A DNA stretch of 47,500 nucleotides from Tubiluchus corallicola (GCA_030141605.1 JAQGDQ010000065.1:22501-70000), one strand, 5' to 3'. Numbered from the stretch's first letter, positions 13,323-22,147 are shown. The notes: generated by a model from the sequence alone, not told the origin. Numbers and translations are program-made.

Positions 13323-15713
13323 ATGTATATATATATATATACCTAATATATATGTAATCTATATATACATGTATATACATCTATGTAATCTCTGGCCTCT
13401 ATAATATGTATATATACACTAGGGTTGCCAGACGACCCTTATATATACAGGACATAGGGTACGAGAACCTCACAGTGAAAGGCAGTCACTCCCTATTGGG
13501 ATGGCCTGGATTCTACTTGGTTCCCACTCCTGTATCTAGCTCACGTATGGCTCCACGGATACTGCTTGTGTATGGCAGTGGCCACACCCCGGGCAACGGT
13601 TTTGACGGACCGGCCAAACTACGTGAGTGAACCCAAGGGCTCTGCCTGAGGGTGGGATATGCCTATCCCAAATACACGAAGACTGAGGCTGGCGGAAAGC
13701 GCGGAAGAAACCTGTCTGGTTCAACGGGCAAGAAGGCAGTCGCAGCGAAGTGCTGTGGAGCGCAAACAGGGCACAACAAGGCACCGGAGATGCTGATGGC
13801 CATCCACTGCATCCGGGCCCATCTCCAGTCGTCTGGAGCGCAAACAGGGCACAACAAGGCACCGGAGATGCTGATGGCCATCCACTGCATCCAGACCCAT
13901 CTCCAGTCATCTGGAGCGCAAACAGGGCACAGCAAGGCACCAGAGATGCTAATGGCCATCCACTGCATCCGGACCCATCTCCAGTCGTCTCGACTATGTC
14001 ATGCCACTGGGTAAAAAAGGGCGAGGACGAGAGAGTGAGGTTGACGACATTACGCAACTCTCCCTCACTTAAATCAAATTAACGCGCAAGTTATGACTTC
14101 ATCCCTACCCCCTATACCTACAAAAAGTCCTGCGGCGACGGACAGCATGGCGAAGCGGTAGGTGTGGATACACTGGTAGCCGTAGCCACTCTTCTGCACG
14201 TAGGCGGCTCAGGCCATAGGGTCGCCGTCCACCGAACAGAAGCAGCGTTGGAATTCGGCAGCCACCTGAGTGACGAAGCAGCCCTTTTCAGGATTGCACT
14301 GCTTCCCCCCTTACCATGGGGAAAGGGCTAGAAAAGGTGCCCCAAACAATGCCTGCTCACCTCACCCTGGCTAGCACGCCGCGGCTGGCGGGGATCCCAA
14401 CCTAGCGGTAAGAAACAAAGAAAGGAAAGAAACGAGCGGAGAAAACCGAAGTTAGGCAAGAGAAAAGGCAGCTTCGAAAAGACAGAGAACGCAATGCCTA
14501 TCAAGGTACACCATTCTCATGTCCTCATTGCAGGAGGAGGTTCTCAACAAGAATCGGGCTTATAAGCCACCTCCGTACCCATCCTATGATGTTAGAATGA
14601 AGTCATGGTCCTCTTCGACTATGAAGGACGAACAACAGACAGGACATGTCAAATATTTGATAATCTTTTTCCCTCTCTTGTACTGACCTTTCACAGACAC
14701 CCAAATGTCCCGTATTAAGTTCATTTTCAAATTTCATATTAAAAATATATTTTTCTACGTAAAAATATGTTTCTCTGTTTTGTTTCCTTTCATATTTTCC
14801 ATGTGAAATAAAAAATTTTAGTTTATTTTCCGTATTGCATGTATTAAATAATAATTTTCAGGATTATTTTTCTTTACATTTTATATTGTCTCCATTGAAT
14901 AAGAATTTTGCAACGATTTCACTTTCAGAATTTCTTTTACTTATCTATTTTGCCTGTATTAAATAATAATAACTCTTCTCTGAATTAAATAAATACTTTC
15001 GAATGATTTCACTTTTACAGAATTTTTTAGCTTGTATTAATTAATTTAATCAAATGATTTTACTTTTGTTTTCCTCATGACCCATTAAAATCCTTGCTTT
15101 ATGTTTTAACTCATGTCTTTTTAACTTATATCTCTACTTTTATATAATATCATAGTCTGGGTGGCGTGAAGGCACGCATAAATTTATAAATATAGTATAT
15201 AGAAAGAGATTTTAAGAGCATCCCATATTTCTAATTTTCTAATCTGGCAACCCTAAAATACATGCATGTCACAGCCTGACTACAAAGTACTATGTAGCTC
15301 CGTCCAACATCATTCATCACATGACAGGACACCACACGTCATTCCGCAAATGATGAAAATGGTTTTGCATCTACTACACAAATTAATAAAGCACTAATGA
15401 CGTAATCAATTTATACAGATACGGTTCCGGTAGTCATGTACTAAGTGTATAGCCAGTGATAGCCCTGATGGGGCAGGTAAGTTCTTTAAACATCTCTGAG
15501 CCGAATTAATTTACTAGACAGATGTTTAGTTGTGAAATATGGGCTATACAATAAGTTTACTCAACTGAGCTTAGTTTCAACCAGTCTGTTACACTGTGAC
15601 TAGTACTAGTAGCGGCATGGTAATCATAACCTAACTCATTAAACTTTTATTGTTAAGTGCAAATACAAGCCAGTATTAAACAAACAACAGCTTTACCCTA
15701 GGTAAACAGTCAT
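3786..15713 (-). CDS. NUP188: NUP188-like nucleoporin, 5' part, nine exons (partial gene)
   Basis: NUP188 is a large alpha-solenoid scaffold protein of the nuclear pore inner ring (about 1,750 residues in vertebrates). Nine minus-strand exons (15697-15713, 12613-12741, 10810-10900, 8012-8092, 7589-7633, 6428-6580, 5597-5665, 4524-4658, 3786-3862) total 797 nt and join in one open frame of about 265 codons. Every intron is GT-AG and the phases agree. The product follows the family N-terminus in order: an ILWQVL..LDAEL block, an RGTQTEL block, NERQAEVL, YYHSERLHLLRC, IILFYF and QGFGTRQENKHLL. It shows almost no gaps against the human protein as I recall it. The gene continues beyond the left edge; I see no further exon in 1-3785. 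Introns of 0.4-3 kb are filled with transposons and minisatellites. Exons 2-9 are secure; the tiny first exon is a best guess. Confidence 0.93.
4524..4658 (-). CDS. NUP188: NUP188 coding exon 8
   Basis: 45 codons, phase 0; acceptor ttttactag, consensus donor AAG|GTAAGT. It contains CSRWKVFQLKQTLELVQIIL and FYFCQHEM..LRLLTLFK, equal to the SRWFVQCLREQ..LLEIIFLYY..FEM helix pair of NUP188. An open frame on the opposite strand here is only a shadow. Confidence 0.92.
4733..4890. repeat. TTAA-bounded micro-element, about three 57-bp tandem units
   Basis: Units begin with TTAAAGCAAAACTGGAGCC (4792, 4849; a diverged first unit near 4733) and include aaactgtagatcaaaacaat. They end at a TTAA (4891-4894). 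The same unit occurs singly at 7918-7964, 30554-30601 and 40276-40324. Confidence 0.8.
4895..5596. other. NUP188 intron 7, partly unassigned
   Basis: No exon or known element is recognised. A CpG-containing patch at 4970-5160 has open frames on both strands with no recognisable product; it may be an old element fragment. Confidence 0.4.
5597..5665 (-). CDS. NUP188: NUP188 coding exon 7
   Basis: 23 codons, phase 0; acceptor tttattcag, donor CTT|GTAAGA. It reads VLEQYETFCSTTLPELDE then TEREL, an acidic linker between two helical blocks equivalent to the KYRQQFEELYKTEAP region in vertebrates. Confidence 0.88.
6042..6137. repeat. Two-copy 48-bp duplication
   Basis: atcacgcaagtggacaccag and its near copy atcacgcaagtatacaccag, each followed by actaa-t-tactcaatag, stand in tandem within a NUP188 intron. 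Confidence 0.7.
6428..6580 (-). CDS. NUP188: NUP188 coding exon 6
   Basis: 51 codons, phase 0; acceptor attagcag, donor TCG|GTAATT. It begins IWNYYHSERLHLLRCLKHLL, one of the best conserved NUP188 N-terminal stretches, and continues to a DLTADKKTFVES end. This exon gave the first identification of the gene. Confidence 0.94.
6805..6870. repeat. (GTT)n/(ATT)n microsatellite
   Basis: Runs of gtt followed by att triplets, with interruptions. Confidence 0.85.
7043..7303. repeat. 29-bp tandem repeat, 9 units
   Basis: The unit atgctgattggctaacaggt + ataacctat repeats at exact 29-bp spacing, with only aac/agc and one cct/cgt variant. It lies in a NUP188 intron. Confidence 0.95.
7456..7555. mobile_element. 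End fragment of a pogo/Tigger-like family 2 element
   Basis: It begins TA|CAGTAAGTCCTCGCTTAACG followed by actctccgtttagcgacg, the same terminus as the complete copy at 8937. The other end is missing. It stops about 30 bp from the NUP188 exon 5 donor. Confidence 0.7.
7589..7633 (-). CDS. NUP188: NUP188 coding exon 5 (45-nt small exon)
   Basis: 15 codons, NIFTNERQAEVLTHE, between acceptor ctgttttag and donor GAG|GTAATG. With exon 6 it aligns without gaps to the family stretch LQDERQSQALILK. An internal GT after NERQAE would shorten it and lose that alignment. It is too short for ordinary ORF finding. Confidence 0.88.
7725..7887. repeat. (TA)n, poly-T and a 136-base G/T-only tract
   Basis: After a (TA)n run, positions 7752-7887 contain only T and G. 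They include four GGG runs separated by short T/G loops and then GT-rich DNA. The spurious open frames here are low-complexity. Confidence 0.95.
7918..7964. mobile_element. TTAA-bounded micro-element, single copy
   Basis: gtagattgttttgagatata followed by gtttaaaattgg ends at TTAA (7965-7968); it is homologous to the unit at 30554-30601. The left boundary is TTAC. Confidence 0.55.
8012..8092 (-). CDS. NUP188: NUP188 coding exon 4
   Basis: 81 nt, 27 codons, phase 0 at both ends; acceptor ttttcaag, donor CAG|GTAACA. It reads DLDAHQCWELFSKYLL then YEYRGTQTELQ, matching LDEEQSVQLLQCYLQEDYRGT of the family. The (TTGA)n tail of a retroelement in the same orientation ends about 10 bp upstream of the acceptor (see findings). 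Confidence 0.9.
8103..8860 (-). mobile_element. 3' end of a retroelement (LINE-like) with tandem array
   Basis: On the minus strand this ends in aaataaa then (ttga)n, a usual LINE/SINE tail. The stretch 8130-8295 is nearly identical to 25465-25633, so the two are copies of one family. The rest is a seven-unit 92-bp array (8296-8845). No polymerase frame is attached at the 5' side. Confidence 0.7.
8296..8845. repeat. 92-bp tandem repeat, 7 units
   Basis: Units open gagtgaatgaaagaatgg at 8296, 8388, 8480, 8572, 8660, 8753 and contain ttagggttag and a purine-rich aggaagaaggaagg end. The same array is at 25634-26050. The minus-strand NHSFIHS repeat proteins are artefacts of it. Confidence 0.95.
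8937..10597. mobile_element. Non-autonomous pogo/Tigger-like transposon (family 2)
   Basis: Both ends read CAGTAAGTCCTCGCTTAACG inward, with TA at 8935-8936 and 10598-10599. 1,661 bp, no transposase frame. The right part (9885-10475) is shared with loci at 11725-12275 and 37905-38330 that lack these ends. Confidence 0.8.
9885..10475. repeat. Dispersed 0.5-kb repeat family, copy 1
   Basis: Shared landmarks with 11725-12275 (same orientation) and 37905-38330 (inverted): cttgaaattttatgcc, ctttttgcat, gttagacgcagccattttga, aataatcagagcattcgtag, gacatcttacca. It may be an older element nested in the Tigger-like copy. Confidence 0.75.
10810..10900 (-). CDS. NUP188: NUP188 coding exon 3
   Basis: The acceptor is ttgtttag|T and the donor CTG|GTACGT. 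The exon is 91 nt, one base plus 30 codons. It ends AQLNVILRLSKLL, corresponding to the LKELGLRISKFLG region of human NUP188. The transposon at 8937-10597 lies in the intron just downstream. Confidence 0.85.
10901..11724. other. NUP188 intron 2, mostly unassigned
   Basis: AT-rich sequence with no exon, element or repeat that I recognise; short open frames (for example 11372-11554) look random. Confidence 0.4.
11725..12275. repeat. Dispersed 0.5-kb repeat family, copy 2
   Basis: Homologous along most of its length to 9885-10475, ending at the shared gcgggagatttaaaatgaaaa. The pogo-like termini are absent. Confidence 0.75.
12369..12532. repeat. (CT)n microsatellite, about 160 bp
   Basis: Almost pure TC/CT dinucleotides with CCC and TTT interruptions. 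Ser/Leu and Arg/Glu repeat frames on both strands are artefacts. Confidence 0.98.
12613..12741 (-). CDS. NUP188: NUP188 coding exon 2
   Basis: The acceptor is ttttgcag and the donor AG|GTACAT. The exon is 129 nt: one base, 42 codons, two bases. It starts PYKILWQVLTNVS and contains LDAELAKYRHQLLHG, matching the LWTILL..IEAELNKHWRRLLEG block of vertebrate NUP188. An earlier GT after CACG would break the phase with exon 3, so the later donor was chosen; it also preserves an SSA-x-KV stretch seen in the family. Confidence 0.88.
12904..12971. repeat. (CT)n followed by (AT)n
   Basis: Compound microsatellite immediately before the MITE at 12979. Confidence 0.95.
12979..13289. mobile_element. Pogo/Tigger-like MITE (family 3)
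   Basis: The left end is CAGTGTTCCCTTGCTACTTC and the right end, reversed, CAGTGTTCCGTCACTTATC, with TA on both sides (12977-12978 and 13290-13291). 311 bp, non-coding. It is inserted within or beside (AT)n microsatellites. Confidence 0.8.
13290..13400. repeat. (AT)n-rich microsatellite
   Basis: Interrupted TA repeats with atgtatac motifs. Confidence 0.9.
13757..13990. repeat. 78-bp tandem repeat, 3 units (26 codons)
   Basis: Units start ggagcgcaaacagggcac at 13757, 13835 and 13913. As 78 is divisible by three, long frames are open on both strands; none resembles a known protein. Confidence 0.93.
14440..14595 (+). pseudogene. LINE C-terminal C2H2 zinc-finger relic
   Basis: The frame RQLRKDRERNAYQGTPFSC continues as PHCRRRFSTRIGLISHLRTH: a C-x2-C-x12-H-x3-H finger with the RIGLISHLRTH signature seen at the end of certain invertebrate LINE polymerases, after a Lys/Arg-rich linker. 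No reverse transcriptase precedes it here. Confidence 0.6.
15257..15696. other. NUP188 intron 1 start, unassigned
   Basis: No element or exon recognised; it contains a TGACGTAA half-palindrome near 15398 of unknown meaning. Confidence 0.35.
15697..15713 (-). CDS. NUP188: NUP188 candidate first coding exon
   Basis: The codons read M-T-V-Y-L plus GG, followed by the donor GG|GTAAAG. It was chosen because the ATG has an A at -3 and the exon ends in phase 2, as the one-base start of the next exon requires. At 17 nt it is too short for homology to decide. Another ATG upstream could be the true start. Confidence 0.45.
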
Positions 15714-16000
15714 TTTTTGCTTGCCAAACAAAAACAGCCCGCCCTATGAACGTAATAAATAAAAATTAATCTGCAATTTCTATCTCCTCGTTATTCACGT
15801 TTCCACAAAAAACCGCCGCGGTAAAGCAAAGAACCGAATGCGAACTCTTTGAAGTCACTTTCACGCATAAATTAGTTTACGTTCAAACCAGGTTTAATTC
15901 CTCAATGATCCATCGCAGACTTTGTTAACTCTTAGAAAGTCAACCTGCAAGAAACATGTAAAAGAAATACAGGAAAATTCATTAAAGTTACTGCACATCA
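15714..16000 (-). promoter_or_regulatory. Presumed 5' UTR/promoter side of NUP188
   Basis: This is the sequence upstream of the proposed NUP188 start. It includes a small CpG-containing patch (ccgccgcgg near 15812) in otherwise AT-rich DNA and no obvious TATA box. The assignment is by position only. Confidence 0.25.
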
Positions 16001-16019
16001 CCAGATACACTCAAAAACT

Positions 16020-16560
16020 AAGGTATGAGCATGATAAAGCCAAGCAGTATTAACCGAGTTAATAAAAGAACAGACAAAAAGGATTTTAGAGATAAAGCTC
16101 AATATGCTACGAAAGTGTAATTATAGGAGTAAGTTTAGAGGAGATCTATGGTGCCCACTATAAAAAAGTGGATATGACAGAGCATCTGTTCAAATGTACG
16201 GTGATAAGAATTGTGCTGTCAACTACAGAAGTAAATTTTCAAAATCTAATCGAGTCAGAAGATCCACAAATAGCAGTTGGTGGAATATGTTCAAATAGCA
16301 ATGGAAACAAGAAAAAGAAGAGGTGTCGTGCTGGAAATTTAGCCAAAACAATCACATGAATGATTATAAAGAAATAAGGTTGAATATGTTACTTGTGTCT
16401 TGCACGACATTCGTTTGTGTCTATCTAACCAGATAGAGTGGACACCAAGAAAACTACGAAACAATAATGACTGGCTATGCAAGGAAGAATGGCCTGCCTT
16501 GGCAAGTTGGCCGGTTGGCAGTTTCAATCCTGGAAAAGGGTCAACAGTTAGAATAAAGTC
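16020..16560 (+). mobile_element. LINE C-terminal region relic (zinc-knuckle end)
   Basis: The plus-strand frames read MLRKCNYRSKFRGDLWCPL, a stop, KKVDMTEHLFKC, then ESEDPQIAVG. This is the C-x2-C...H-x4-C cluster near the end of many RTE/CR1-type LINE proteins; the second Cys has become a TAA stop. Downstream homology fades by about 16560. Confidence 0.6.
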
Positions 16561-16668
16561 AAGTACTCCAATAATGCAAAATTGAACTGTTTCAAGCAGG
16601 ATTCTGTATAGAAGTGCAAAATTAATTATTTTAAATTATTTTCATTATATAGATCTATTATTGAATGC

Positions 16669-17088
16669 ACAAAAGAAATCTGCGGAGATATAACACTAAG
16701 AAATAATAATCCGATATCCTCATAACTATTTACATTACTGGTACTTTTTAAGGCTCTCACAAAGAATTGTAGAAGGCGATGGCTTGTCCTCTGTGTAGCA
16801 ACATTATCATCATGAAAGAAGAGGATGTGATAGGTTAGTTAACACACTCCGGGATGCGACACAAATGAAGTTCACTAAATAAAGTGTATTGGACCGATGG
16901 GACCTTATGTAACGATATTACTACATAATCTTGTAGTATATTTTTATCTATGTACAGGACACCGCGATTTTTATCTCTGAGCCGAGTGTCTGTTATAATG
17001 TTTTTTTTTGTGGGAAACAATGACAATCTGGAATAAGCCCTGTACTAAGTGTACTTAAGCAATGTAATGTAATGTAAAATTAATTTTA
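16669..17088. repeat. Left arm of a large inverted repeat
   Basis: About 415 bp, inverted and about 85-90% alike to 18317-18727. Landmarks are gagatataacactaagaaat, gcacaggg-free ctttttaaggctctcaca, gtgtctgttataatg and taagccctgtactaagtgta. Edges are defined where similarity stops. Confidence 0.85.
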
Positions 17089-17149
17089 TACAGCGCACTA
17101 CGTCACTTAAAATCTCAGGGCACTGAGTTATAAAGTTCATTTAAAATTC

Positions 17150-17480
17150 ATAAGATACGTAAAATTTAAAAGACATTAAAAAATTAAAAATAATTCGAAA
17201 AGTACATGTAATCTAAGCAAACGTGGTTTAAGATGTTGTTTAAAAGAATTTAATAAATTTGCAGAACGCATAGCAGCAGGTAAATTATGATGCAGAGCAC
17301 AAACAGAAAAGTTTTACCATAGAATACTGTATTAGGAATTGGCTGATGTAAATTAAATTGTTTATCAGAACAAGGTGCTCAGCCCATGTTATAGCATATC
17401 AAAAGATCAGCACGTTATGGAGATGCCAAACCAAGTCGTATTTGTAGGTGATACAAAGAACTAATTTTAATACGGAACTT
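17150..17480 (-). mobile_element. LINE C-terminal tail relic inside the inverted repeat
   Basis: The minus strand reads NFSVCALHHNLPAAMRSANL then LNSFKQHLKPRLLRLH, equal to the (W)NSLP..R.A...SFK..LK LINE tail. Upstream frames (YHLQIRLGLASP) are broken. Confidence 0.65.
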
Positions 17481-18316
17481 TATCGAAAAACGGCTAAAAA
17501 AGTCCATCTCTGAATAAGTTCTAAACACAAAAAATGTCCATGATAATCATACATGATAATAATGCTTGACTAACATTTCGGCAACCTCAATAGTCTATGG
17601 AAAGTGCAAACGTGGACACATTCCCACTGCAAGTGAGTTTAAAATGTGATCATACGTGCTCATAGTGTCTAATCATGGTTCCTATTATTTAATTATTTTT
17701 AGTGCATATCAGATGATTGCAGAGTTCATACTTTAGTAGCAGTGTCATGAGTTTGTGAAGTTATCAACCACAAAACTGTGCATGAACAGTTTCTGTAGTT
17801 GTATTTCATGTAGTTGTATTTCTTGTAGTTTGTGTATATTTCTATACTGTAGTTGTGTGCTAGCAACTATAACAGTTATAGAACTACCAAAAGTAGTAGT
17901 TACAGCAATAACAACAATGTTACCATGGCATTTTCATTGTCAACATACTCACAATACAAACAGCAATAACTCCATCAAACATCAAACAGCATACAGTCAC
18001 TCCAGGTGCAGGTAGCACAACTGCCTTCAGCTACAACACCAACAGCAAAATATGACATCGTCTCTCTCATAACAACAAGAATAATTCAACAACTCGCTGA
18101 ATAAATTTCTTAAGTGTAATTGATCCAGCCCTGTGCTCTGGATACTTAGATAATCAGCTCATAGATGTGGATATAGATTAATCAATGAATAATCAAACAG
18201 GAATTCAAAATATAATTTTATTAACTTGCATAGTACTTTTTTGGTGATAGCGGTTAGAACAATTCATTTTTTTCTATTCAAAGATAAGGAAAGTTAAGAA
18301 CAGTAGATATCCAGTA

Positions 18317-18727
18317 TAAAATTAATTTTACAATACATTACGTTACTTAAGTACACTTAGTACAGGGCTTATTCCAGATTATCACTGTTTCCCACAAAAA
18401 AACATTATAACAGACAGTTGGCTCAGAGATACGAATCACGTTCATAGATAAAAATATACTACAAGATTATTTAGTAATATCGTTACATATGGTCCCATCG
18501 GCCCGATAAACTTTATTTTGTGAACTTCATTTGTGTTGGATCCCGGAGTGTGTTAACTAACCGATCACATTCCTCTTCTTTCATGATGATAATGTTGTTT
18601 ACACAGAGGATAAGCAATCGGCCTTCTACAATTCTCTGTGAGAGCCTTAAAAAGTACCAGTAATGTAAATAATTATGAGGATATCGGATTATTATTTCTT
18701 GGTGTTATATCTTTGGAGATCTCTTTT
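18317..18727. repeat. Right arm of the large inverted repeat
   Basis: Reverse complement of 16669-17088. It is itself bracketed by an 80-bp direct repeat (18233-18312 and 18720-18800) containing gatagcggttagaac and aagaacagtagatatcc. Confidence 0.85.
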
Positions 18728-18823
18728 TTCGTGATAGCGGTTAGAACTATTCATTTTATTTCTATTCACAGATAGGGAAAGTTAAGAACAGTAGATATCC
18801 TGATTTATCACCCTTTCCCATGA

Positions 18824-19018
18824 GCTCGTAACAACTGTCTAAACTGTGGCTATGTCATCTGTGCCTACCTCTTCAGGTGCAACTCTGATACTTGTTGTGT
18901 GTGTCATCACATACTATTTTACTGTGCCAGATGTTCAACTCTTGCTGGCATGAGCACTAGATGGCACTTTCATATGTTAGGTGGCTGCGATCGTCCCATA
19001 CGACACAATGTATGTATG
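18824..19018 (+). pseudogene. Short cysteine-rich open segment
   Basis: 65 codons between two stops, with about eleven Cys in the pattern CLNC..C..C..CCVCHH..YCARC followed by RWHFHMLGGC, which suggests zinc binding. There is no clear start codon or splice context. It directly follows the 80-bp direct repeat beside the large inverted repeat, so it may be a transposase or captured-domain fragment. No family is assigned. Confidence 0.25.
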
Positions 19019-19461
19019 TGACTGGCTTCAGTTTCTGTCATTCATTCCTCATGGAATGCTTGTTCAACGGGTAAATGTCATTATTTCCGTGACAGTTTGT
19101 CATTTTAGTTTTTTTGTGGCACTGTCAAGATATCTGCAGGTATTGATGCATGATATCATGACTTCTCACCACTAATATGAGTATGAGCAGTTATTCTCAG
19201 TAGCAATTCGTTCCGTTCTACAGTACAAATTTATAGACATTTTCGTCCAGGCCAATCAAACGTCCTACTCTGCCCCACTGACCATCAGACAGTATTCTTG
19301 TAGGCTTAACCATCTGACTCCCGTATAGTGTTCATTGTGTATTTAGCTGCATACAACTCTTTTATGGCCTGTGGGTCCTTCATTGTGCCCATAGTTCAAA
19401 CCTATTATATGTCCTACGTGATGTCCCACACCTGGCACACCATATGTCACATCATGCTTAA

Positions 19462-20012
19462 AGGAAAACCGGACGATTGTTTAGACTCGATCTCATTTTA
19501 ATTTACTGTCCAAAATATACATTTTCTTGCCTGTAAAAGTTAACAATTGTTCCTTATATTTGAATAATTAGCTTAGAAAGATAATTAATGGCAACTGAAC
19601 ATAACTATTGCTTGCATCAGAAACTAACCACAGTTTGTGCGATGGCAGGCGTCTTCCCTTGTGCATCAAACACATTTGCGTAAGTGTTACAGTACCGTTT
19701 AAACGCACGATGTCACGAAAGATGGGCTTTATATCATATGACGTCATGGAACTAACATAGGAGTTAACGATCATGGTTATCACGGTACCGCCTTCTATTT
19801 GTCGGCCACGCACATATGACAAAAAGACACAACTGCCAATCTTAGTAGATTCAATGAGCTGCAAGTATCCTTTAAAAGTTTAAGGAAATTTCAATATCCG
19901 AGGTAATTATTATTTAATCTAAGCTTTGATTTTAAAAAAACTATTGTAGTTTTCAATATTTTAAAGCATTCTTTATTCAGAACTCGTGTTTACACAATCA
20001 TCCGGTTTTCCG
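19462..20012 (+). mobile_element. TTAA-flanked MITE (piggyBac-like), copy 1
   Basis: TTAA at 19458-19461 and 20013-20016. The termini are AGGAAAACCGGACGATTGT and, inverted, CGGAAAACCGGATGATTGT. 551 bp, non-coding. Copies at 40329-40660 (cut short) and 41458-41973 (inverted, also TTAA-flanked). Confidence 0.85.
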
Positions 20013-20216
20013 TTAAAAAAATGTATTTTTTTAAAATAGTTGGCTTCTTTGTTGCTCTTGAATGACATAAATTCCAAACAAAAAAGATCAATTGTAAATA
20101 GCAATATTTGTAATTATAGGTGCTATTTGTTCCAGCACACTGTAACGTCTATGATGTGCAAATAAATGAAACTAAATTAACTTAAAATACATGCACAATT
20201 CTCCGAGTCGACCTCA

Positions 20217-20800
20217 TCAGATAACTTTTTTCCTTTTGGCTCTAGCTAGTTTAGAATCAAAGATATCCTCGAGCTTAGTGCATCCTCCCTTCAATCTTAA
20301 TATTTCCAGGTGAAGGGTTCTTACTGTGTAGATTTCCATGGTAATGAACACTCTCCTCTGCTTACTAGGAGACACAATCATGCATGCAGTTACCCAAAAG
20401 ATAATGCAGTTGTGACTTTCAGACAGATATAAGTGTGCCAATGGACAGGTTACACTGGCAACATGTGTGCATCATGGAACCAGCCACTTGCCATCATAGG
20501 GTTGTTAACTTTCAGTTCATGTTGCACATATTTAGGCAGCTTCTCCTTGGAATTGCTCTTTCATCAATAAATTTCTAGAGATTTCCTCCTCATTAGTGAC
20601 CATCAATACCCTTCGCTTCAGGTTTCACCCATTTGTCACGATCGAGCCCTGCCAACTGTAAATCTGACAAATTTCTTTGGTATTGTTGTAGTGAAGGGTT
20701 GGTTTTCTGTCGTGGTTTCTTCAGTCTTACTGCCAGCGAGGCAAATTTACATTTGGTTGTTTGGTGGTAGATTATCAAGGAGGTATCTGAGCTGTAGAGT
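20217..20800 (-). pseudogene. Broken coding-like region, unidentified
   Basis: Two minus-strand open pieces, 20217-20441 (ending LEDIFDSKLARAKRKKVI) and 20593-20778 (ending DRDKWVKPEAKGIDGH), have protein-like composition but lie in different frames, and stops separate them. I do not recognise either. A decayed transposon gene or processed pseudogene would fit. Confidence 0.2.
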
Positions 20801-20943
20801 GTCCTCCTTGATTATGTTTGTTGAGAATGTTGTAAATGGCTTCAAAGCTGTTCCTGAGGTTCTTCATGCACTTCTGTGAAGCAAGTCCTGCCTTTGTTTT
20901 CCTACACCCAAACGAACTTTTGTTGCTAGTGATTCTTATCTTT

Positions 20944-21310
20944 TCATGTGGCAATGGGAGTCATGATGATGACTCACATGATGACTGGGTCAAAATTTTC
21001 CACTCAAATGGGGACCAGTTCCTGATTTTGTTTTAATTCCTGTCCACCTGCCTTGTTCATCCTGCGTGATTCTCATCTTTTCATGTGGCAATGGGAGTCA
21101 TGATGATGACTCACATGATGACTGGGTCAAATGCAGACCAGTTCTTGATTTTTTTTAAATTCTTGTCCACCTGCCTTGAACAGGTGTCGCAATGATGATT
21201 CAAATGATGACTGTGTCAAAACTTTTCCACTCAAATGGGAAGCAGTTCTTGATTTTGTTTTAATTTTTCTCCACCAGCCTTGTTCATCCTGTCTTGCTAG
21301 TGATTTGTCG
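20944..21310. repeat. Diverged tandem triplication, about 105-135-bp units
   Basis: Three units share atgatgactgggtcaaa, ggaccagttcctgattttg and cctgtccacctgccttg at about 20944, 21079 and 21184, with indels between them. The origin is unknown. Confidence 0.8.
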
Positions 21311-22147
21311 TCAAAGACGTCACAGATCTTACAAGAGTTCCTGATGTGTTTTGACACTTAGTCTTACTCTCATACACTCATTGCTTATTTGCCTGTCTAC
21401 ATAGTTGCCGACATAGAGTCTCTTCCAGTCTCCATAGTGTCCATTTGCTAGTCCAGGAGGTACAATTATGACTCACGTCCTAGTGGATATTTGCGACATT
21501 CTTCAGAAAACTCAGCGTGCCATTTCTCTTACTTTGGGACTTCTTTGCAGGGTCCTTTGCAAGTGTGAGTTGAGGTATATCATCCAAATGGATGTTTTCC
21601 TAGCAAATGCCTACTGTTTGGCATATCTGTATGAATTCAAATTTCAAGAGAAAACTTGCCTGATCAATTTTAATTTTAATTAAAATTAAGTACTAGTTTC
21701 AGAGGTCCGGCCTTGTGAGACAGTCTTGACTCATCTGATGGTGACGTATTTCTGTGATCTCAAGATATCCTCAATCCTAATTGGTATTTTAAATTTTATC
21801 ATGAGAGTACATTAAGTCATAACCGTGGGCCCAGACTTTGTAGTCGTGCCTTTTTGTCATGTTGTGTGCACTGCAGTCACCACTTTGGGTCTTCCTTTTG
21901 GCAGTAAGATGGTAAGGGCACGGTGATTACTGCCATGCTGGTCATTCACCCATACAGAACTTAATCTATTCAAACGTGGGTCCTCCACTTTGCACTGACG
22001 TTATAATAAAACTACAGTAGTATTATCTTGTTGGGGTAACTCTGGCATTTAATTACTTAATTGATCTGATCACAGTCACACAGACTGCAATCCAGTGTTT
22101 TGCTCATAGATTGGTTGCTGATTTTTGCAAAAATGCTATATCTGTTA
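21311..22147. other. Unassigned
   Basis: No gene, element end or repeat recognised. The open frame 21468-21683 has no family signature. Confidence 0.3.

Larger units (their letters stand above)
13416..15256. mobile_element. Composite element with hAT-like ends enclosing a GC-richer LINE-like body
   Basis: The ends are TAGGGTTGCCAGA and its complement TCTGGCAACCCTA. The flanks atatacac and aaatacat agree at six of eight bases, fitting an aged 8-bp hAT duplication. The left 1.2 kb is clearly more GC-rich than the surroundings and carries a 78-bp triplication and a C2H2 finger typical of some LINE protein ends. 14660-15240 is very AT-rich with diverged direct repeats. Confidence 0.55.

Noticed and set aside
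13536-14082. Long open frames of 101-173 residues on both strands
   Set aside because: They arise from the in-phase 78-bp triplication in a GC-rich element; no recognisable protein.
15931-15960. Alternative NUP188 first exon (ATGTTTCTTGCAG|GTTGAC)
   Set aside because: It ends in phase 1, whereas exon 2 needs a phase 2 partner.
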